Assembly: GCF_008275125.1 (NCBI RefSeq) | Contig: NZ_CP043473.1 | Span: 1 to 64,000 of the forward strand | Length of the DNA: 64,000 bases | Origin: Chromobacterium paludis | Lineage (GTDB): Bacteria > Pseudomonadota > Gammaproteobacteria > Burkholderiales > Chromobacteriaceae | Direction: 5' to 3' | Shown here: positions 1 through 10,831 of the stretch, piece after piece | Layout: each line of letters starts with the position of its first letter | Numbering within the stretch: the stretch's first letter is position 1 | Notes under the pieces: generated by a model | Seen by the model: the letters and a program-made list of their open reading frames with translations, nothing else | Databases searched by the model: none | Told to the model about the DNA's origin: nothing | Made by a program: the position numbers and the translations under genes

Positions 1-198
1 AGGTTTCGCCGTGGTTCCCTCTGCTGTGTGTGATTTATCCTGTTTTTGAAACATTGTATTCAATTTACCGTAAAAAATTTCTCAGGGGAATGTCGCCGGG
101 TATGCCGGATGGTTTGCACCTGCATATGCTTGTGTACAAACGTCTAGTACGTTGGATGGGGGTTCTAAGGATGCTGCTCACCTCACCCAGCGCAATAG

Positions 199-387
199 CC
201 TGACGTCTCCCTACTTGTGGCGCTGTCCTCGTTCTCGGTGGTGCCCGCCATGCTGTTCTGGAACAATACACCGGTGCTGATCGGCTTTGTGCTTGTATTC
301 ATGTTCAGTTACGTTCGCCTTTATCGGATGATCATCCGCTTCCGTACCCCTCGCTGGCTAATGCTGCGCAAGACCCCCAACGCCTGA
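199..387 (+). pseudogene. C-terminal part of an unrecognised membrane protein
   Basis: An open frame runs from about 199 to the TGA at 385-387 and would encode a tail with two hydrophobic stretches (around SVVPAMLFW and VLIGFVLVFMF) followed by a basic end (RTPRWLMLRKTPNA). A stop at 196-198 closes the frame upstream. Because the genes just downstream carry single-base deletions, the real gene may extend further left in another frame. I do not recognise the family. Bases 1-198 show no coding frame I would trust. The call rests only on hydrophobicity and the position before the groES promoter. Confidence 0.3.
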
Positions 388-424
388 TCCTTTTTGAGCC
401 TGCTGAAAATTGCCTCGGCAGGCT

Positions 425-451
425 CTTGAAATCCCTCCCTCTCGTCCCTAT
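425..451 (+). promoter_or_regulatory. Putative sigma-32 heat-shock promoter of groESL1
   Basis: CTTGAAA at 425-431 matches the sigma-32 -35 element. CCCTAT at 446-451 resembles the -10 element (CCCCAT core), with a 14-base spacer. It lies directly before the CIRCE operator, giving the dual RpoH/HrcA control known for groE in many betaproteobacteria. The assignment is by motif only. Confidence 0.65.
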
Positions 452-453
452 CA

Positions 454-480
454 TTAGCACTCGCAACAGTCGAGTGCTAA
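454..480 (+). promoter_or_regulatory. CIRCE operator (HrcA binding site)
   Basis: A perfect CIRCE inverted repeat is present: TTAGCACTC at 454-462, nine bases, then GAGTGCTAA at 472-480. HrcA represses groE through this element in many bacteria. It sits 68 bases before the groES start, between the sigma-32 promoter and the gene, as expected for a negative operator. Confidence 0.95.
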
Positions 481-548
481 GCCCTCGGCTGACGACTAAA
501 TAGATCCTGATGTTCAACTCCCAACAGCCAAAGCAATAGGAGAGATCC

Positions 549-836
549 ATGGCAATTCGTCCTCTGCACGACCGTGTTGTTATCAAGCGCCTCGAGGCTG
601 AAGAAAAGACCGCTTCCGGCATCGTTCTGCCGGGTGCCGCGGCTGAGAAGCCGGACATGGGCGAGGTTCTGGCCGTCGGTAACGGCAAGATCCTGGAAAA
701 CGGCGAGCGCCGCCCGCTGGAGCTGAAGGTCGGCGACAAGGTGATCTTCGGCAAGTATTCCGGCCAAACCGTGAAGGTGGACGGCGACGAAGTCCTCGTG
801 ATGCGCGAGGAAGACGTAATGGGCATCGTTGAGTAA
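549..836 (+). CDS. groES: Co-chaperonin GroES, copy 1
   Basis: This 95-residue protein has the normal GroES length. It begins [14 protein letters not shown] and contains the mobile-loop region ([18 protein letters not shown]) that docks on GroEL and caps the folding chamber in the cytoplasm. An AGGAGA Shine-Dalgarno lies just before ATG 549. It is the first gene of the CIRCE-controlled groESL1 operon, 47 bases ahead of groEL1. Unlike groEL1 and the rfb genes nearby, this frame is intact. A second copy lies at 38856-39173. Confidence 0.97.
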   Translation: MAIRPLHDRVVIKRLEAEEKTASGIVLPGAAAEKPDMGEVLAVGNGKILENGERRPLELKVGDKVIFGKYSGQTVKVDGDEVLVMREEDVMGIVE

Positions 837-853
837 TCCGACCCTTACTTTGA

Positions 854-2522
<1,669 letters not shown>

Positions 2523-2569
2523 TTAGCCTTTATAAGCCGGCGGCGTAGCCGCTGCCGGCTGCATACGAA

Positions 2570-2607
2570 AGCGGCCTGGATAGCGATGCTGTCCAGGCCG
2601 TTTTGTT
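2570..2607 (+). terminator. Rho-independent terminator after groEL1
   Basis: A stem of about 14 bp (GCGGCCTGGATAGC against GCTGTCCAGGCCG, loop GAT) is followed by TTTTGTTT. It lies 48 bases after the groEL1 stop and may also serve rfbC, which converges from the other side. Confidence 0.75.
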
Positions 2608-2619
2608 TATTAAACGATG

Positions 2620-3158
2620 TTAGGCGCCAAGCGTCGTAAACAGCGGCGCTGCCTGATCTTTGGGTGATAGTGCCGGCGGGTGCTTTAGCGGCCAGTCTAT
2701 TGCCAGATCCGGGTCATTCCAGGCGATGGCGCGCTCAAGATCTTTGAACCAGTAGTCGGTGGTTTTGTACAGAAATTCCGCGTCGTCGCTCAGTGTCAGG
2801 AAGCCATGGGCGAAACCAGGGGGAATCCACATTTGTCGTTTGTTGTCTGCGGACAATTCCACGCCAACCCACCGGCGAAGGTGGGCGATTGCTGTCGGAT
2901 ATCGACGGCTACGTCAAAACCGCGCCGGCGATGACTCGGACGAGTTTGCCTTGGGCATGTGGATCGAGCTGGTAGTGCAGTCCGCGTAGTACGCCCTTAG
3001 CTGAGCGACTATGGTTGTCTTGTACAAATTCGACCGAATAGCCTATGGTCTCTTCGAATTTCTTTTGGTTGAAACTCTCGAAGAAAAATCCGCCTCATCG
3101 CAAAAACAGCGGGTTCGATTATCTTGACGTCAGAAATTTCTGTATCGATGACATTCAT
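2620..3158 (-). pseudogene. rfbC: dTDP-4-dehydrorhamnose 3,5-epimerase, frameshifted
   Basis: RmlC epimerises dTDP-4-keto-6-deoxyglucose, the third step of dTDP-L-rhamnose synthesis for LPS or other glycans. The C-terminal 80 residues are clear (IPPGFAHGFLTLSDDAEFLYKTTDYW is the family signature region), and ATG 3158 begins MNVIDTEISDVKIIEP, typical of RfbC. The two parts lie in different frames, and the span of 539 bases is slightly shorter than a normal rfbC and not a multiple of three. It is the last gene of rfbBDAC. Single-base deletions as in groEL1 probably explain the break. Confidence 0.8.
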
Positions 3159-3214
3159 GGAAAGCTGTCCTGCCGCGCTGGCGCTGGCGCTGGGCCTTCG
3201 CCGGCACTATTGGG

Positions 3215-4095
3215 TTAGTAAGTATTGTGTTGCAGCATGGCGAGTAGATAACGGCCATAGCCAGTCTTCTGCAAGGGTGCGCCAGTTTTTGGACTTGTGC
3301 GCCGTCAATCAGCCGCTGCGGAAGGCGATTTCCTCCGGGCACGCCACTTTCAGGCCTTGGCGGCTTTCAATGGTGGCGATGAACTGGCTGGCTTCCAGCA
3401 TCGATTCATGGGTGCCGGTATCGAGCCAGGCATAGCCGCGGCCCATGGTCTGCACATCCAGCGAGCCTTGTTGCAGATAAACGTTGTTGACGTCGGTGAT
3501 TTCCAGCTCTCCGCGTGCGAAGGGCGGATGGTTCTGGCGATGTCGACCACTTTCTCGTCGTAGAAGTACAGGCCGTCACCGCGTAATGTGATTTGGGTTG
3601 CTTGGGTTTTTCCTCGATCGATAGCGCTTTGCCATGGGCATCAACGCTACCACGCCATAGCGTTCCGGGTCGTTGACGCGGTAGGCGAATACGCTGGCGC
3701 CGCTAGCTTTGGCGTTGGCCTCTTGCAATAGGCTGGAGAAGTCGTCGCCGTAGAGATATTGTCGCCCAGAACCAATGCGGAGGGCGCGCCGTCGAGGAAG
3801 CGCTCGCCGATCAGAAAGGCTTGCGCCAGACCGTCTGGACTCGGCTGCACCGCGTATTGCAGGTTGATGCCCCATTGGCTGCCGTCGCCAAGCAGCTGTT
3901 CGAAGCGCGGCGTGTCTTGCGGCGTGGAGATGATCAGCATGTCCCGGATGCCAGCCAGCATCAGCGTGCTTAGCGGATAGTAATCATCGGCTTGTCGTAG
4001 ATCGGCAGCAGCTGCTTGCTGACAGCGATGGTCGCTGGATACAGGCGAGTGCCGGAGCCGCCGGCTAGAATAATGCCTTTGCGAGCCTTGCTCAT
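3215..4095 (-). pseudogene. rfbA: Glucose-1-phosphate thymidylyltransferase, frameshifted
   Basis: RmlA makes dTDP-glucose, the first step of dTDP-rhamnose synthesis. ATG 4095 begins [20 protein letters not shown], the nucleotidyltransferase signature loop. Further fragments ([14 protein letters not shown], the [12 protein letters not shown] region, SALVLGDN and the C-terminal KTGYGRYLLAMLQ) occur in shifted frames down to the TAA at 3215-3217. The total length suits a full rfbA of about 290 residues, so the gene is structurally complete apart from several single-base indels. Its start overlaps the stop of rfbD. Confidence 0.85.
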
Positions 4096-5014
4096 GGAGA
4101 CTCCTTTACATTTTGTTGTGCTTGTCGTTGTTGCCACAAGGCGGTGAGCGTTGCATCGACGCCTTGCTGCCAGGCTGGCAGGGTGATGCCGTAGTTGCGT
4201 TGCAGCTTGCCGCAATTCAGGCGAGAGTTGGCCGGGCGTTTCGCCGGCAGCGGGTACGCTTCAGTCGGGATGCCGTGTACTGCATCCGGGCTCAGGCCAA
4301 AGGGAAGCCGAGCAGTCGAGCTTGGCCGATCAGATATTGGGCGTAGCCGTGCCAGCTGTTTCGCCGGAGGCGACCAAGTGGTAGGTGCCGAAAGGGCAGC
4401 CCTCGCTATCCGTCAGGTAGCGGCGAATGAGTTGTGCTGTCGTGTCTGCTATCAAGGCGGCGGACGTCGGCGCGCCGATTTGGTCGGCCACCACTTTCAG
4501 CTCCTGGCGCTCTCCCGCCAGACGCAGCATGGTTTTGAGGAAGTTGCCGCCGTGCGCGCCAAATACCCAGCTGGTGCGCAGGATCAAGTGGCGAGGAGCC
4601 ACAGCGCGCACGGCCTGTTCGCCATTCCATTTGCTGAGCCATATACCGATTGCGGATCGGCGGGATCGTCCTCGCGCCATGGCGTGTCGCCTCGGCCGTT
4701 GAAGACGTAGTCTGTGGAGTAATGCACCAAGAGCGCGTCATGCTCTGAGGCCAGCGAGCCATGGCTGCGGGAGCTGTGGCATTGACGGCCTGCGCGAGCT
4801 CGGGCTCGCTCTCAGCCTTGTCGACGGCAGTGTAGGCGGCGGGATTGACGATGATGTCTGGCCGCCGCTCATTCAAAACGGCGTGAATGGCGTCCGCATC
4901 GGCAAGATCCAGGCTTTTGCGATCCAGCGCAATCAGCTCGCCCAGCGGCGCCAGCGCGCGTTGCAACTCGTGGCCGACCTGGCCGTTCTTGCCGGTGATC
5001 AGGATGCGCGTCAT
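4092..5014 (-). pseudogene. rfbD: dTDP-4-dehydrorhamnose reductase, frameshifted
   Basis: RmlD reduces dTDP-4-keto-rhamnose to dTDP-L-rhamnose with NAD(P)H. ATG 5014 gives [20 protein letters not shown], an SDR Rossmann start, followed by NPAAYTAVDKAE. The frame then changes, and HLILRTSWVFGAHGGNFLKTM with the C-terminal half appears in another phase. One break is visible near 4358, where a C appears lost in the Gly-Glu-Thr-Ser-Trp stretch. The tail can be followed to a TGA overlapping the rfbA start. The start overlaps the rfbB stop, as expected in this operon. Confidence 0.85.
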
Positions 5015-6078
5015 GCGGGTTGGCCGTAGTGTTGGTTGATCCAGTCGCGGTAATGGCCACTGGTGACGTTGTCGACCCATTGCGGATTGTCCAGATACCA
5101 CTGCACGGTCTTGCGAATGCCGGTTTCAAAAGTCTCCGCGGGTTTCCAGCCCAATTCCTTTTCCAGCTTGCGCGCGTCTATCGCATAACGCCGGTCATGG
5201 CCGGGGCGGTCCTGCACGAAGGTGATCTGCGACGCATAGCTATCGCCATCGGCGCGTGGCTTGAGCTCGTCCAGAATCGCGCAGATGGTATGAACCACGT
5301 CCAGATTGGCTTTTTCATTCCAGCCGCCGACATTATAGGTTTCGCCCAGCGTGCCGGCTTCCAGTACGCGGCGAATGGCGCTGCAGTGGTCTTTCACATA
5401 CAGCCAGTCGCGTACTTGCTGGCCATCACCATAAATGGGCAATGGCTTGCCGGCCAGCGCGTTGAGGATGACCAGCGGAATTAGCTTTTCCGGGAAGTGG
5501 TAGGGGCCGTAATTGTTGCTGCAGTTTGTGGTCAGTACGGGCAGGCCATAAGTATGGTGCCAGGCGCGCACCAGGTGGTCCGAGGCGGCTTTCGATGCCG
5601 AGTACGGGCTGTTGGGCTCGTAACGATGCGTTTCGGCGAAGGGCGCGTCTTCCGGCGACAGCGTGCCGTAGACTTCGTCGGTGGACACGTGCAGGAAGCG
5701 GAAGGTGGCTTGCTGTTCGGAGTTCAGGCCATCCCAGTAACCGCGGACGCTTTCCAGCAAGTTGAAGGTGCCGACGATATTGGTTTGGATAAAATCACCG
5801 GGACCATGGATGGAGCGGTCGACATGGCTTTCTGCCGCAAAGTTGATGACCGCGCGTGGTTGGTGTTTGGTCAGCAGGGCATCGACTAGATTGCGGTCGC
5901 CAATGCTGCCATGGACAAAGACATGGCGAGCGTCTTGCTGCAAGGATTGCAGGGTGTCCAGGTTGCCGGCATAGGTCAAGGCATCTAGGTTGACGACGGT
6001 TTCATCGTGGTTGGCCAGCCAGTCGAGAACGAAATTGCCGCCTATGAATCCGGCGCCGCCGGTCACGAGAATAGTCAT
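5011..6078 (-). CDS. rfbB: dTDP-glucose 4,6-dehydratase
   Basis: RmlB is an extended SDR enzyme that converts dTDP-glucose to dTDP-4-keto-6-deoxyglucose with tightly bound NAD. The 355-residue protein has the usual length, the N-terminal [11 protein letters not shown] nucleotide-binding loop, the STDEVYGTL catalytic Asp-Glu region and the [12 protein letters not shown] motif with the Tyr-x3-Lys pair. It is the first gene of the minus-strand rfbBDAC operon and the only one of the four with an undamaged frame. The product should feed O-antigen or another rhamnose-containing surface glycan. Confidence 0.97.
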   Translation of the reverse strand: MTILVTGGAGFIGGNFVLDWLANHDETVVNLDALTYAGNLDTLQSLQQDARHVFVHGSIGDRNLVDALLTKHQPRAVINFAAESHVDRSIHGPGDFIQTNIVGTFNLLESVRGYWDGLNSEQQATFRFLHVSTDEVYGTLSPEDAPFAETHRYEPNSPYSASKAASDHLVRAWHHTYGLPVLTTNCSNNYGPYHFPEKLIPLVILNALAGKPLPIYGDGQQVRDWLYVKDHCSAIRRVLEAGTLGETYNVGGWNEKANLDVVHTICAILDELKPRADGDSYASQITFVQDRPGHDRRYAIDARKLEKELGWKPAETFETGIRKTVQWYLDNPQWVDNVTSGHYRDWINQHYGQPA

Positions 6079-6129
6079 ATCAGCATCCTGTTATAATCGG
6101 GTTGCATATTATTGAGTGCCGGCAGAGGG

Positions 6130-6165
6130 GCTGGCTGAGCCACGCATCATGCGTGCCCAGCCAGC
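6130..6165. repeat. Long near-perfect inverted repeat between rfbB and the Nif3 gene
   Basis: The arms GCTGGCTGAGCCACGCAT (6130-6147) and ATGCGTGCCCAGCCAGC (6149-6165) pair over about 17 bp with a single mismatched or bulged position and almost no loop. There is no T-run on either side, so it does not look like a normal terminator. It sits in the 227-base divergent gap between rfbB and the Nif3-family gene and could be an operator, a cruciform or a mobile-repeat remnant. Confidence 0.7.
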
Positions 6166-6305
6166 AGTCGCGTGCAGGTGATGGCCGCTTGAGCGTTCGA
6201 AGCTGGCATTTTATCAAGTTCTAAATGACGATGGGCGCTGTTGCAATCTGTGCGGGGGAGGATCTGCTGCAAGAGGGCATTCACTTTATCAAGCTTGGAA
6301 GAAAA

Positions 6306-7054
6306 ATGATGAGATTGAATCTGCTGTTGGAAAAATTGAATCTTTTGTTGGAGCCCTCGCGCTACAAGGACTACGCGCCCAATGGCCTGCAAGTGGAAGG
6401 CCGGGCAGAGGTCGGCAAGATTGTCACCGGGGTGACGGCTCGCAGGCGTTGATCGACGCCGCCATCGAGCGCGGCGCCGATGCCATTCTGGTGCACCACG
6501 GCTATTTCTGGAAGGGAGAGGATGCCTGTTTGAGCGGCATCAAGCGGCAGCGGATCAGCAGCTTGCTGCGGCACGATATCAGTCTTTTGGCATATCATTT
6601 GCCATTGGATGGGCATCTGGATCTGGGCAACAATGCCATGCTGGGCAAGCGCCTGGGGCTGGAGGCGCTTGGTCAGTCTGGAGAACAGGGTTTGCTCTGG
6701 CATGGCGACTGGCGTGAAACTGGAGATGCCGCCCGGCTGAACGCGCATATTTCGTCTATTCTGGGCAGAAGCGCCTTGCTGCTGGGCCGGCCTGACAAGT
6801 TGGTGCGCCGAGTGGCCTGGTGCACCGGCGGGGCGCAGGGATTCTTTGCCGACGCGATCGCGCTGGGCGTGGATGCCTTCATCACCGGCGAGGCATCGGA
6901 ACAGAATTATCATATGGCGATGGAGAGTGATGTCGCATTCATTGCCGCAGGACATCATGCCACTGAACGCTATGGCATCCAGGCTCTTGGTGAGCATTTA
7001 ATGAAGCACGAGGGCATAAAAGTGGAATTTATTGACCTGAATAATCCGGTTTGA
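6306..7054 (+). pseudogene. Nif3-like dinuclear metal centre protein, one frameshift
   Basis: This is a Nif3/YbgI (DUF34) family protein with a hexameric, di-metal-binding fold. The biochemical role of the family is still poorly defined. From ATG 6306 the frame gives [32 protein letters not shown]. After Val-Thr-Ala near 6436 a C is missing, and the rest ([22 protein letters not shown], then the metal-ligand region GEASEQNYHMA and FIAAGHHATERYG) continues in the next frame to 7054. One inserted base restores a protein of about 249 residues, the normal length. The gene precedes petA with a 114-base gap. Confidence 0.85.
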
Positions 7055-7168
7055 GAAGTTGTAGCGCCGTAATGACAATTTATTTGCATGGATGCTTCAA
7101 GTCCCTACTAGTAATCGGGTAAAATCTGGCGGTTTAGGGCTCGATTTCCACGATTGAGGATGATTGCA

Positions 7169-7753
7169 ATGAGTGAACAACAAGTCGATACTGGCCGCCG
7201 GCGCTTTCTGACGCTGGCATCCAGCGCTGTTGGAGGGGTTGCGGTAGTCGGCGCGGCCACGCCTTTTTTCCTGAGCTTTTTCCCGTCTGAACGGGCAAAG
7301 GCGGCGGGGGCGCCGGTAGAGGTCGACATCGGCAAGATCGAATTGGGGCAGAAGATCAATGTCGAGTGGCGCGGCAAGCCGGTATGGATTCTCAACCGCA
7401 CGCCGGAACAATTGAAGAACCTGCCAAAGAACGATCCCAAGCTGGTGGACCCCGCGTCCGACGTGGATCAACAACCCGCTTATTGCAAGAACGAACATCG
7501 TTCCATCAAGCCTGAATACCTGGTGGCGGTGGGCATCTGCACGCACCTGGGCTGTTCTCCGACCTTCCGCCCCGATCTGGCGCCCGCCGATCTGGGACCG
7601 GAGTGGCTGGGGGGGTTCTATTGCCCCTGCCATGGCTCCAAGTTCGATCTCGCCGCGCGCGTGTTCAAGGGCGTGCCGGCGCCGAAGAACTTGGAAATCC
7701 CCCCGCACAAGTATCTGTCCGACACCCGTCTGCTGATCGGCGACGACAAATAA
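7169..7753 (+). CDS. petA: Ubiquinol-cytochrome c reductase, Rieske iron-sulfur subunit
   Basis: This subunit carries the [2Fe-2S] cluster that takes the first electron from ubiquinol in the cytochrome bc1 complex. The 194-residue protein starts MSEQQVDTGRRRFLTLA, a Tat-type twin-arginine signal anchor, followed by a hydrophobic segment to about residue 45. The cluster-binding boxes CTHLGC and CPCHGSKFD are both present. ATG 7169 is chosen because GAGG lies 10 bases before it. An in-frame TTG and ATG upstream are weaker. It is the first gene of petABC, 14 bases before petB. Confidence 0.96.
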   Translation: MSEQQVDTGRRRFLTLASSAVGGVAVVGAATPFFLSFFPSERAKAAGAPVEVDIGKIELGQKINVEWRGKPVWILNRTPEQLKNLPKNDPKLVDPASDVDQQPAYCKNEHRSIKPEYLVAVGICTHLGCSPTFRPDLAPADLGPEWLGGFYCPCHGSKFDLAARVFKGVPAPKNLEIPPHKYLSDTRLLIGDDK

Positions 7754-7767
7754 GCTGAGGGCGAAAA

Positions 7768-9111
7768 ATGAGCAAAGCGCAAAAGTTGCTGAACTGGGTG
7801 GACGAACGGTTTCCGCTGACCGCCCTGTGGGAAAGCCAATGGGGCAAATATGTCGCCCCCAAGAATTTCAATTTCTGGTATTTCTTTGGCTCCCTGGCCA
7901 TGCTGGTGCTGGTGCTGCAAATCGTCACCGGCATCTTCCTGACCATGAACTACAAGCCGGATGCCACGCTGAACGCGGCCGGCGTGCCGGTGGCCTTCGC
8001 CTCGGTCGAGTACATCATGCGAGACGTGGCGGGCGGCTGGATCATCCGCTACATGCACTCCACCGGCGCCTCGATGTTCTTTGTCGTGGTCTATCTGCAC
8101 ATGTTCCGCGGTTTGATCTACGGCTCTTACAAACAGCCGCGTGAGCTGGTGTGGGTGTTCGGCACGCTGATCTTCCTGTGCCTGATGGCTGAGGCCTTCA
8201 TGGGCTATCTGTTGCCCTGGGGGCAGATGTCGTTCTGGGGCGCCCAGGTGATCGTCAATCTGTTCGGCTCCATCCCGGTGATCGGTCCCGACCTGTCGGT
8301 GTGGATCCGCGGCGACTATGTGGTGTCGGACGCGACGCTGAACCGCTTCTTCGCCTTGCACGTGATCGCGGTGCCGCTGGTGCTGCTGGCGCTGGTGGTG
8401 GCCCACCTGATGGCCTTGCACGAAGTCGGCTCCAATAATCCGGACGGCGTGGAGATCAAGCAGCAGCCCAAGGACCCGGCAACCGGACTCTATCTGGACG
8501 GCATCTATTCCCACCCTTACTACACCGTCAAGGACATCCTCGGCGTGGTGGTGTTCATGGTGGTGTTCTCGGCCATCGTGTTCTTCCTGCCGGAAATGGG
8601 CGGCTACTTCCTGGAGCATCCGAACTTCGATCAGGCGGATCCGCTGAAAACGCCGCCGCACATCGCGCCGGTATGGTACTTCACGCCGTTCTACGCCATT
8701 TTGCGCGCCGTGCCGTCGTTCGCCGGCACCCAGGTGTGGGGCGTGTTGGCCATGGGCGCCGCCGTGGTGCTGATCGCCTTCCTGCCGTGGCTGGATCGTT
8801 CGCCGATCAAGTCCATCCGCTACCGCGGTCCCAAGTTCAAGGTCGCGCTGATCCTGTTCATCGCATCCTTCATTGGCCTGGGCATCCTGGGCGCGCTGCC
8901 GCCGACTGGTCTGCGCACCGCGCTGTCGCAGATTTTCTCCGTGGTCTATTTCGCCTTCTTCCTGGGCATGCCGTTCTACACCAAGAACGATGTCGGCAGC
9001 GTGCCGGTGCCGGAGCGGGTGACGGACACCAATGCCAAGCGCCAGATCCAGTTCCTGGTGATGGTGGCTCTGACCGTGTTCCTGGCCGCGCTGTTCGCCA
9101 TGAACGTGTAA
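7768..9111 (+). CDS. petB: Cytochrome b subunit of the bc1 complex
   Basis: This 447-residue membrane protein holds hemes bL and bH and the two quinone sites of complex III. Visible features are the eight-helix hydrophobic pattern, the heme-ligand histidines in HSTGASMFFVVVYLHMFRG and HVIAVPLVLLALVVAHLMALH, and the Qo-site PEW-type region, here PVWYFTPFYAILRAVP. Length and layout match proteobacterial PetB with a separate petC. GAGGGCGAAAA precedes ATG 7768. It is the middle gene of petABC. Confidence 0.96.
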   Translation: MSKAQKLLNWVDERFPLTALWESQWGKYVAPKNFNFWYFFGSLAMLVLVLQIVTGIFLTMNYKPDATLNAAGVPVAFASVEYIMRDVAGGWIIRYMHSTGASMFFVVVYLHMFRGLIYGSYKQPRELVWVFGTLIFLCLMAEAFMGYLLPWGQMSFWGAQVIVNLFGSIPVIGPDLSVWIRGDYVVSDATLNRFFALHVIAVPLVLLALVVAHLMALHEVGSNNPDGVEIKQQPKDPATGLYLDGIYSHPYYTVKDILGVVVFMVVFSAIVFFLPEMGGYFLEHPNFDQADPLKTPPHIAPVWYFTPFYAILRAVPSFAGTQVWGVLAMGAAVVLIAFLPWLDRSPIKSIRYRGPKFKVALILFIASFIGLGILGALPPTGLRTALSQIFSVVYFAFFLGMPFYTKNDVGSVPVPERVTDTNAKRQIQFLVMVALTVFLAALFAMNV

Positions 9112-9128
9112 GCAAGGGGATAAGGAAA

Positions 9129-9890
9129 ATGAAAAACAAGATGCGCAAGCTGATCGCCGCGATGGCCCTGACGCTGCCGTTCTCTGTCGCGCTGGCCAAC
9201 GAGGGTGGCCCCAAGCTGGAAAAGGCCCCGATCGACATCCAGGATACGGAGAGCCTGCAGCGCGGCGCGCAAATCTTCGTCAACTACTGCTTGTCCTGCC
9301 ACTCGGCCAGCATGATGCGTTACAACCGGCTGGAAGACATTGGCCTGTCGGAGGAGCAGATCAAGGCCAATCTGCTGCCGGAGGGCGCCAAGATCGGCGA
9401 CCAAATGAACATCGCCATGGAGAAGAAGGATGCCAAGGCCTGGTTCGGCGCCACGCCGCCGGACTTGTCTCTGATCGCGCGTTCGCGCGGCGCGGACTAC
9501 CTGTATGGCTACCTGCGCGGCTTCTACCGCGATCCTTCTCGTCCGACCGGCTGGAACAACCTGGTGTTCGACAAGGTGGGCATGCCCAATATCTTCTGGG
9601 AGCTGCAAGGCGAGCAGGTGTTGAAAACCACCAAGGATGCCGAAGGCCATGAAGAGCACAAGCTTGAGTTGGTCAAGGCGGGCACCATGACCAAGCTGGA
9701 CAATGGCAAGGCCGACACGGTCGAGTTTGACCGACGCATGGCGGATCTGACCAATTTCTTGGTCTACATGGGAGAGCCGGCAGCGGTGAAGCGCCAGCAG
9801 ATCGGCTACGTGGTGCTGATGTTCCTGGGCCTCTTGCTGTTCCCGCTGGTGTATCTGCTGAAGAAGGAATACTGGCGCGACGTGCACTAA
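9129..9890 (+). CDS. petC: Cytochrome c1 of the bc1 complex
   Basis: Cytochrome c1 passes electrons from the Rieske protein to soluble cytochrome c in the periplasm. The 253-residue protein has a signal peptide ending near ALA-NEG, the heme c site CLSCHS at about residues 51-56, and a C-terminal membrane anchor (GYVVLMFLGLLLFPLVYLL) followed by a positively charged tail. The likely axial methionine is in the DKVGMPNIFW region. The start at 9129 has AAGGGGATAAGG upstream. A strong terminator follows 20 bases after the stop and ends petABC. Confidence 0.95.
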   Translation: MKNKMRKLIAAMALTLPFSVALANEGGPKLEKAPIDIQDTESLQRGAQIFVNYCLSCHSASMMRYNRLEDIGLSEEQIKANLLPEGAKIGDQMNIAMEKKDAKAWFGATPPDLSLIARSRGADYLYGYLRGFYRDPSRPTGWNNLVFDKVGMPNIFWELQGEQVLKTTKDAEGHEEHKLELVKAGTMTKLDNGKADTVEFDRRMADLTNFLVYMGEPAAVKRQQIGYVVLMFLGLLLFPLVYLLKKEYWRDVH

Positions 9891-9910
9891 GGGCGCGCAG
9901 TCAGGAGAAA

Positions 9911-9936
9911 AGCGGAGCGGAGGCTCCGCTTTTTTA
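9911..9936 (+). terminator. Rho-independent terminator of petABC
   Basis: AGCGGAGC (9911-9918) pairs with GCTCCGCT (9923-9930) around a GGAG loop, followed by TTTTTTA. Confidence 0.9.
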
Positions 9937-9987
9937 TTGTCCGCTTCTCGTAGTGGCTATAGTGGTCACGATGGCGATTGGGAGGGG

Positions 9988-10710
9988 ATGATGGGCTTTG
10001 GGCGGCGAAGTGGAGAGGCGATTCTGGCCATGTCGTTGGCGCTGTTGGTGGCGCCATCGGAAGCTCAGGTGTTGCGTTTGCTCGCGACAGAGTGGCCGCC
10101 CTACTGCGGAGAGGCTCTGCCAGGCGGAGGCCGGCTGGTTAGAAGCGTACGAACGGCTTTCCGCCAGGCAGGCTATCAAACCGAGGTCCGGGTTATGCCA
10201 TGGAAGCGAGCCTTGGCAAGTTTGGCGTCGGGCGAGGCGGATGGCCTGATCGGCGCGGAACAGTCCTCTTCCACGCCGGCGGCCATGGCTGTGAGCGTGG
10301 AGCTGATGCAGGATCGGGAATATTTGTTTAGCCGACAAACGGAGCGCGCAGCCTCCGCCGCGCGGCTGGAGGTTTTCCGGGGCAAGCGAGTCGGCGTGAT
10401 GCGAGGCTCGGTGGTGCCTGAGTTGCGGGCGGTTGGGATGTTGGTCGAAGAGGCGAACAATGACGAAGCGAATCTGCGCAAGCTTCAGCTGGGGCGCTTG
10501 GATCTTATGCTGGCCAACGCTGACGAAGTTGAGCATTTAGTGGCGAATGAGCCGGCGCTGGCGCAGCGAATCCAAAGGCTGGAGCCGCCTATTTACCGGA
10601 ATCCGCTCTATTTGCTGCTATCCCGGCGGCTAAGCAATTGGCCAAAAGTGATGTCGGATTTCAATGCGGCTTGGGAGCGCGGGGAGGCGATGCGTACGAT
10701 TGAAAAATGA
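9988..10710 (+). CDS. Periplasmic solute-binding protein, family 3 type
   Basis: This is a 240-residue secreted protein of the SBP_bac_3 type, the family that includes amino-acid-binding proteins of ABC transporters. It has an N-terminal hydrophobic signal (AILAMSLALLVAPSEA), then ATEWPPYC at the expected start of lobe 1 and FRGKRVGVMRGSVVPEL near the hinge. Many such proteins have TEWPPYN or TEWPPY here, and several stand alone as signal sensors. No permease or ATPase gene is adjacent, so a ligand cannot be named. GGAGG lies just before ATG 9988. It has its own terminator-separated position after petABC. Confidence 0.75.
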   Translation: MMGFGRRSGEAILAMSLALLVAPSEAQVLRLLATEWPPYCGEALPGGGRLVRSVRTAFRQAGYQTEVRVMPWKRALASLASGEADGLIGAEQSSSTPAAMAVSVELMQDREYLFSRQTERAASAARLEVFRGKRVGVMRGSVVPELRAVGMLVEEANNDEANLRKLQLGRLDLMLANADEVEHLVANEPALAQRIQRLEPPIYRNPLYLLLSRRLSNWPKVMSDFNAAWERGEAMRTIEK

Positions 10711-10831
10711 TGAGCGGCAATAAATCAATTTAAAAACAATGACTTATTCTATTTTTCTGGAAAATCGCAATGCGTCGGTGGTATACTTCAGCTCGTTTGA
10801 TAACTTCTAGTCTTGCAAGGATTTCACCACC

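Noticed and set aside
7618..8661. 347-codon minus-strand frame opposite petA/petB
   Set aside because: Histidine- and glutamine-rich antisense shadow of petB. No ribosome site or family resemblance.
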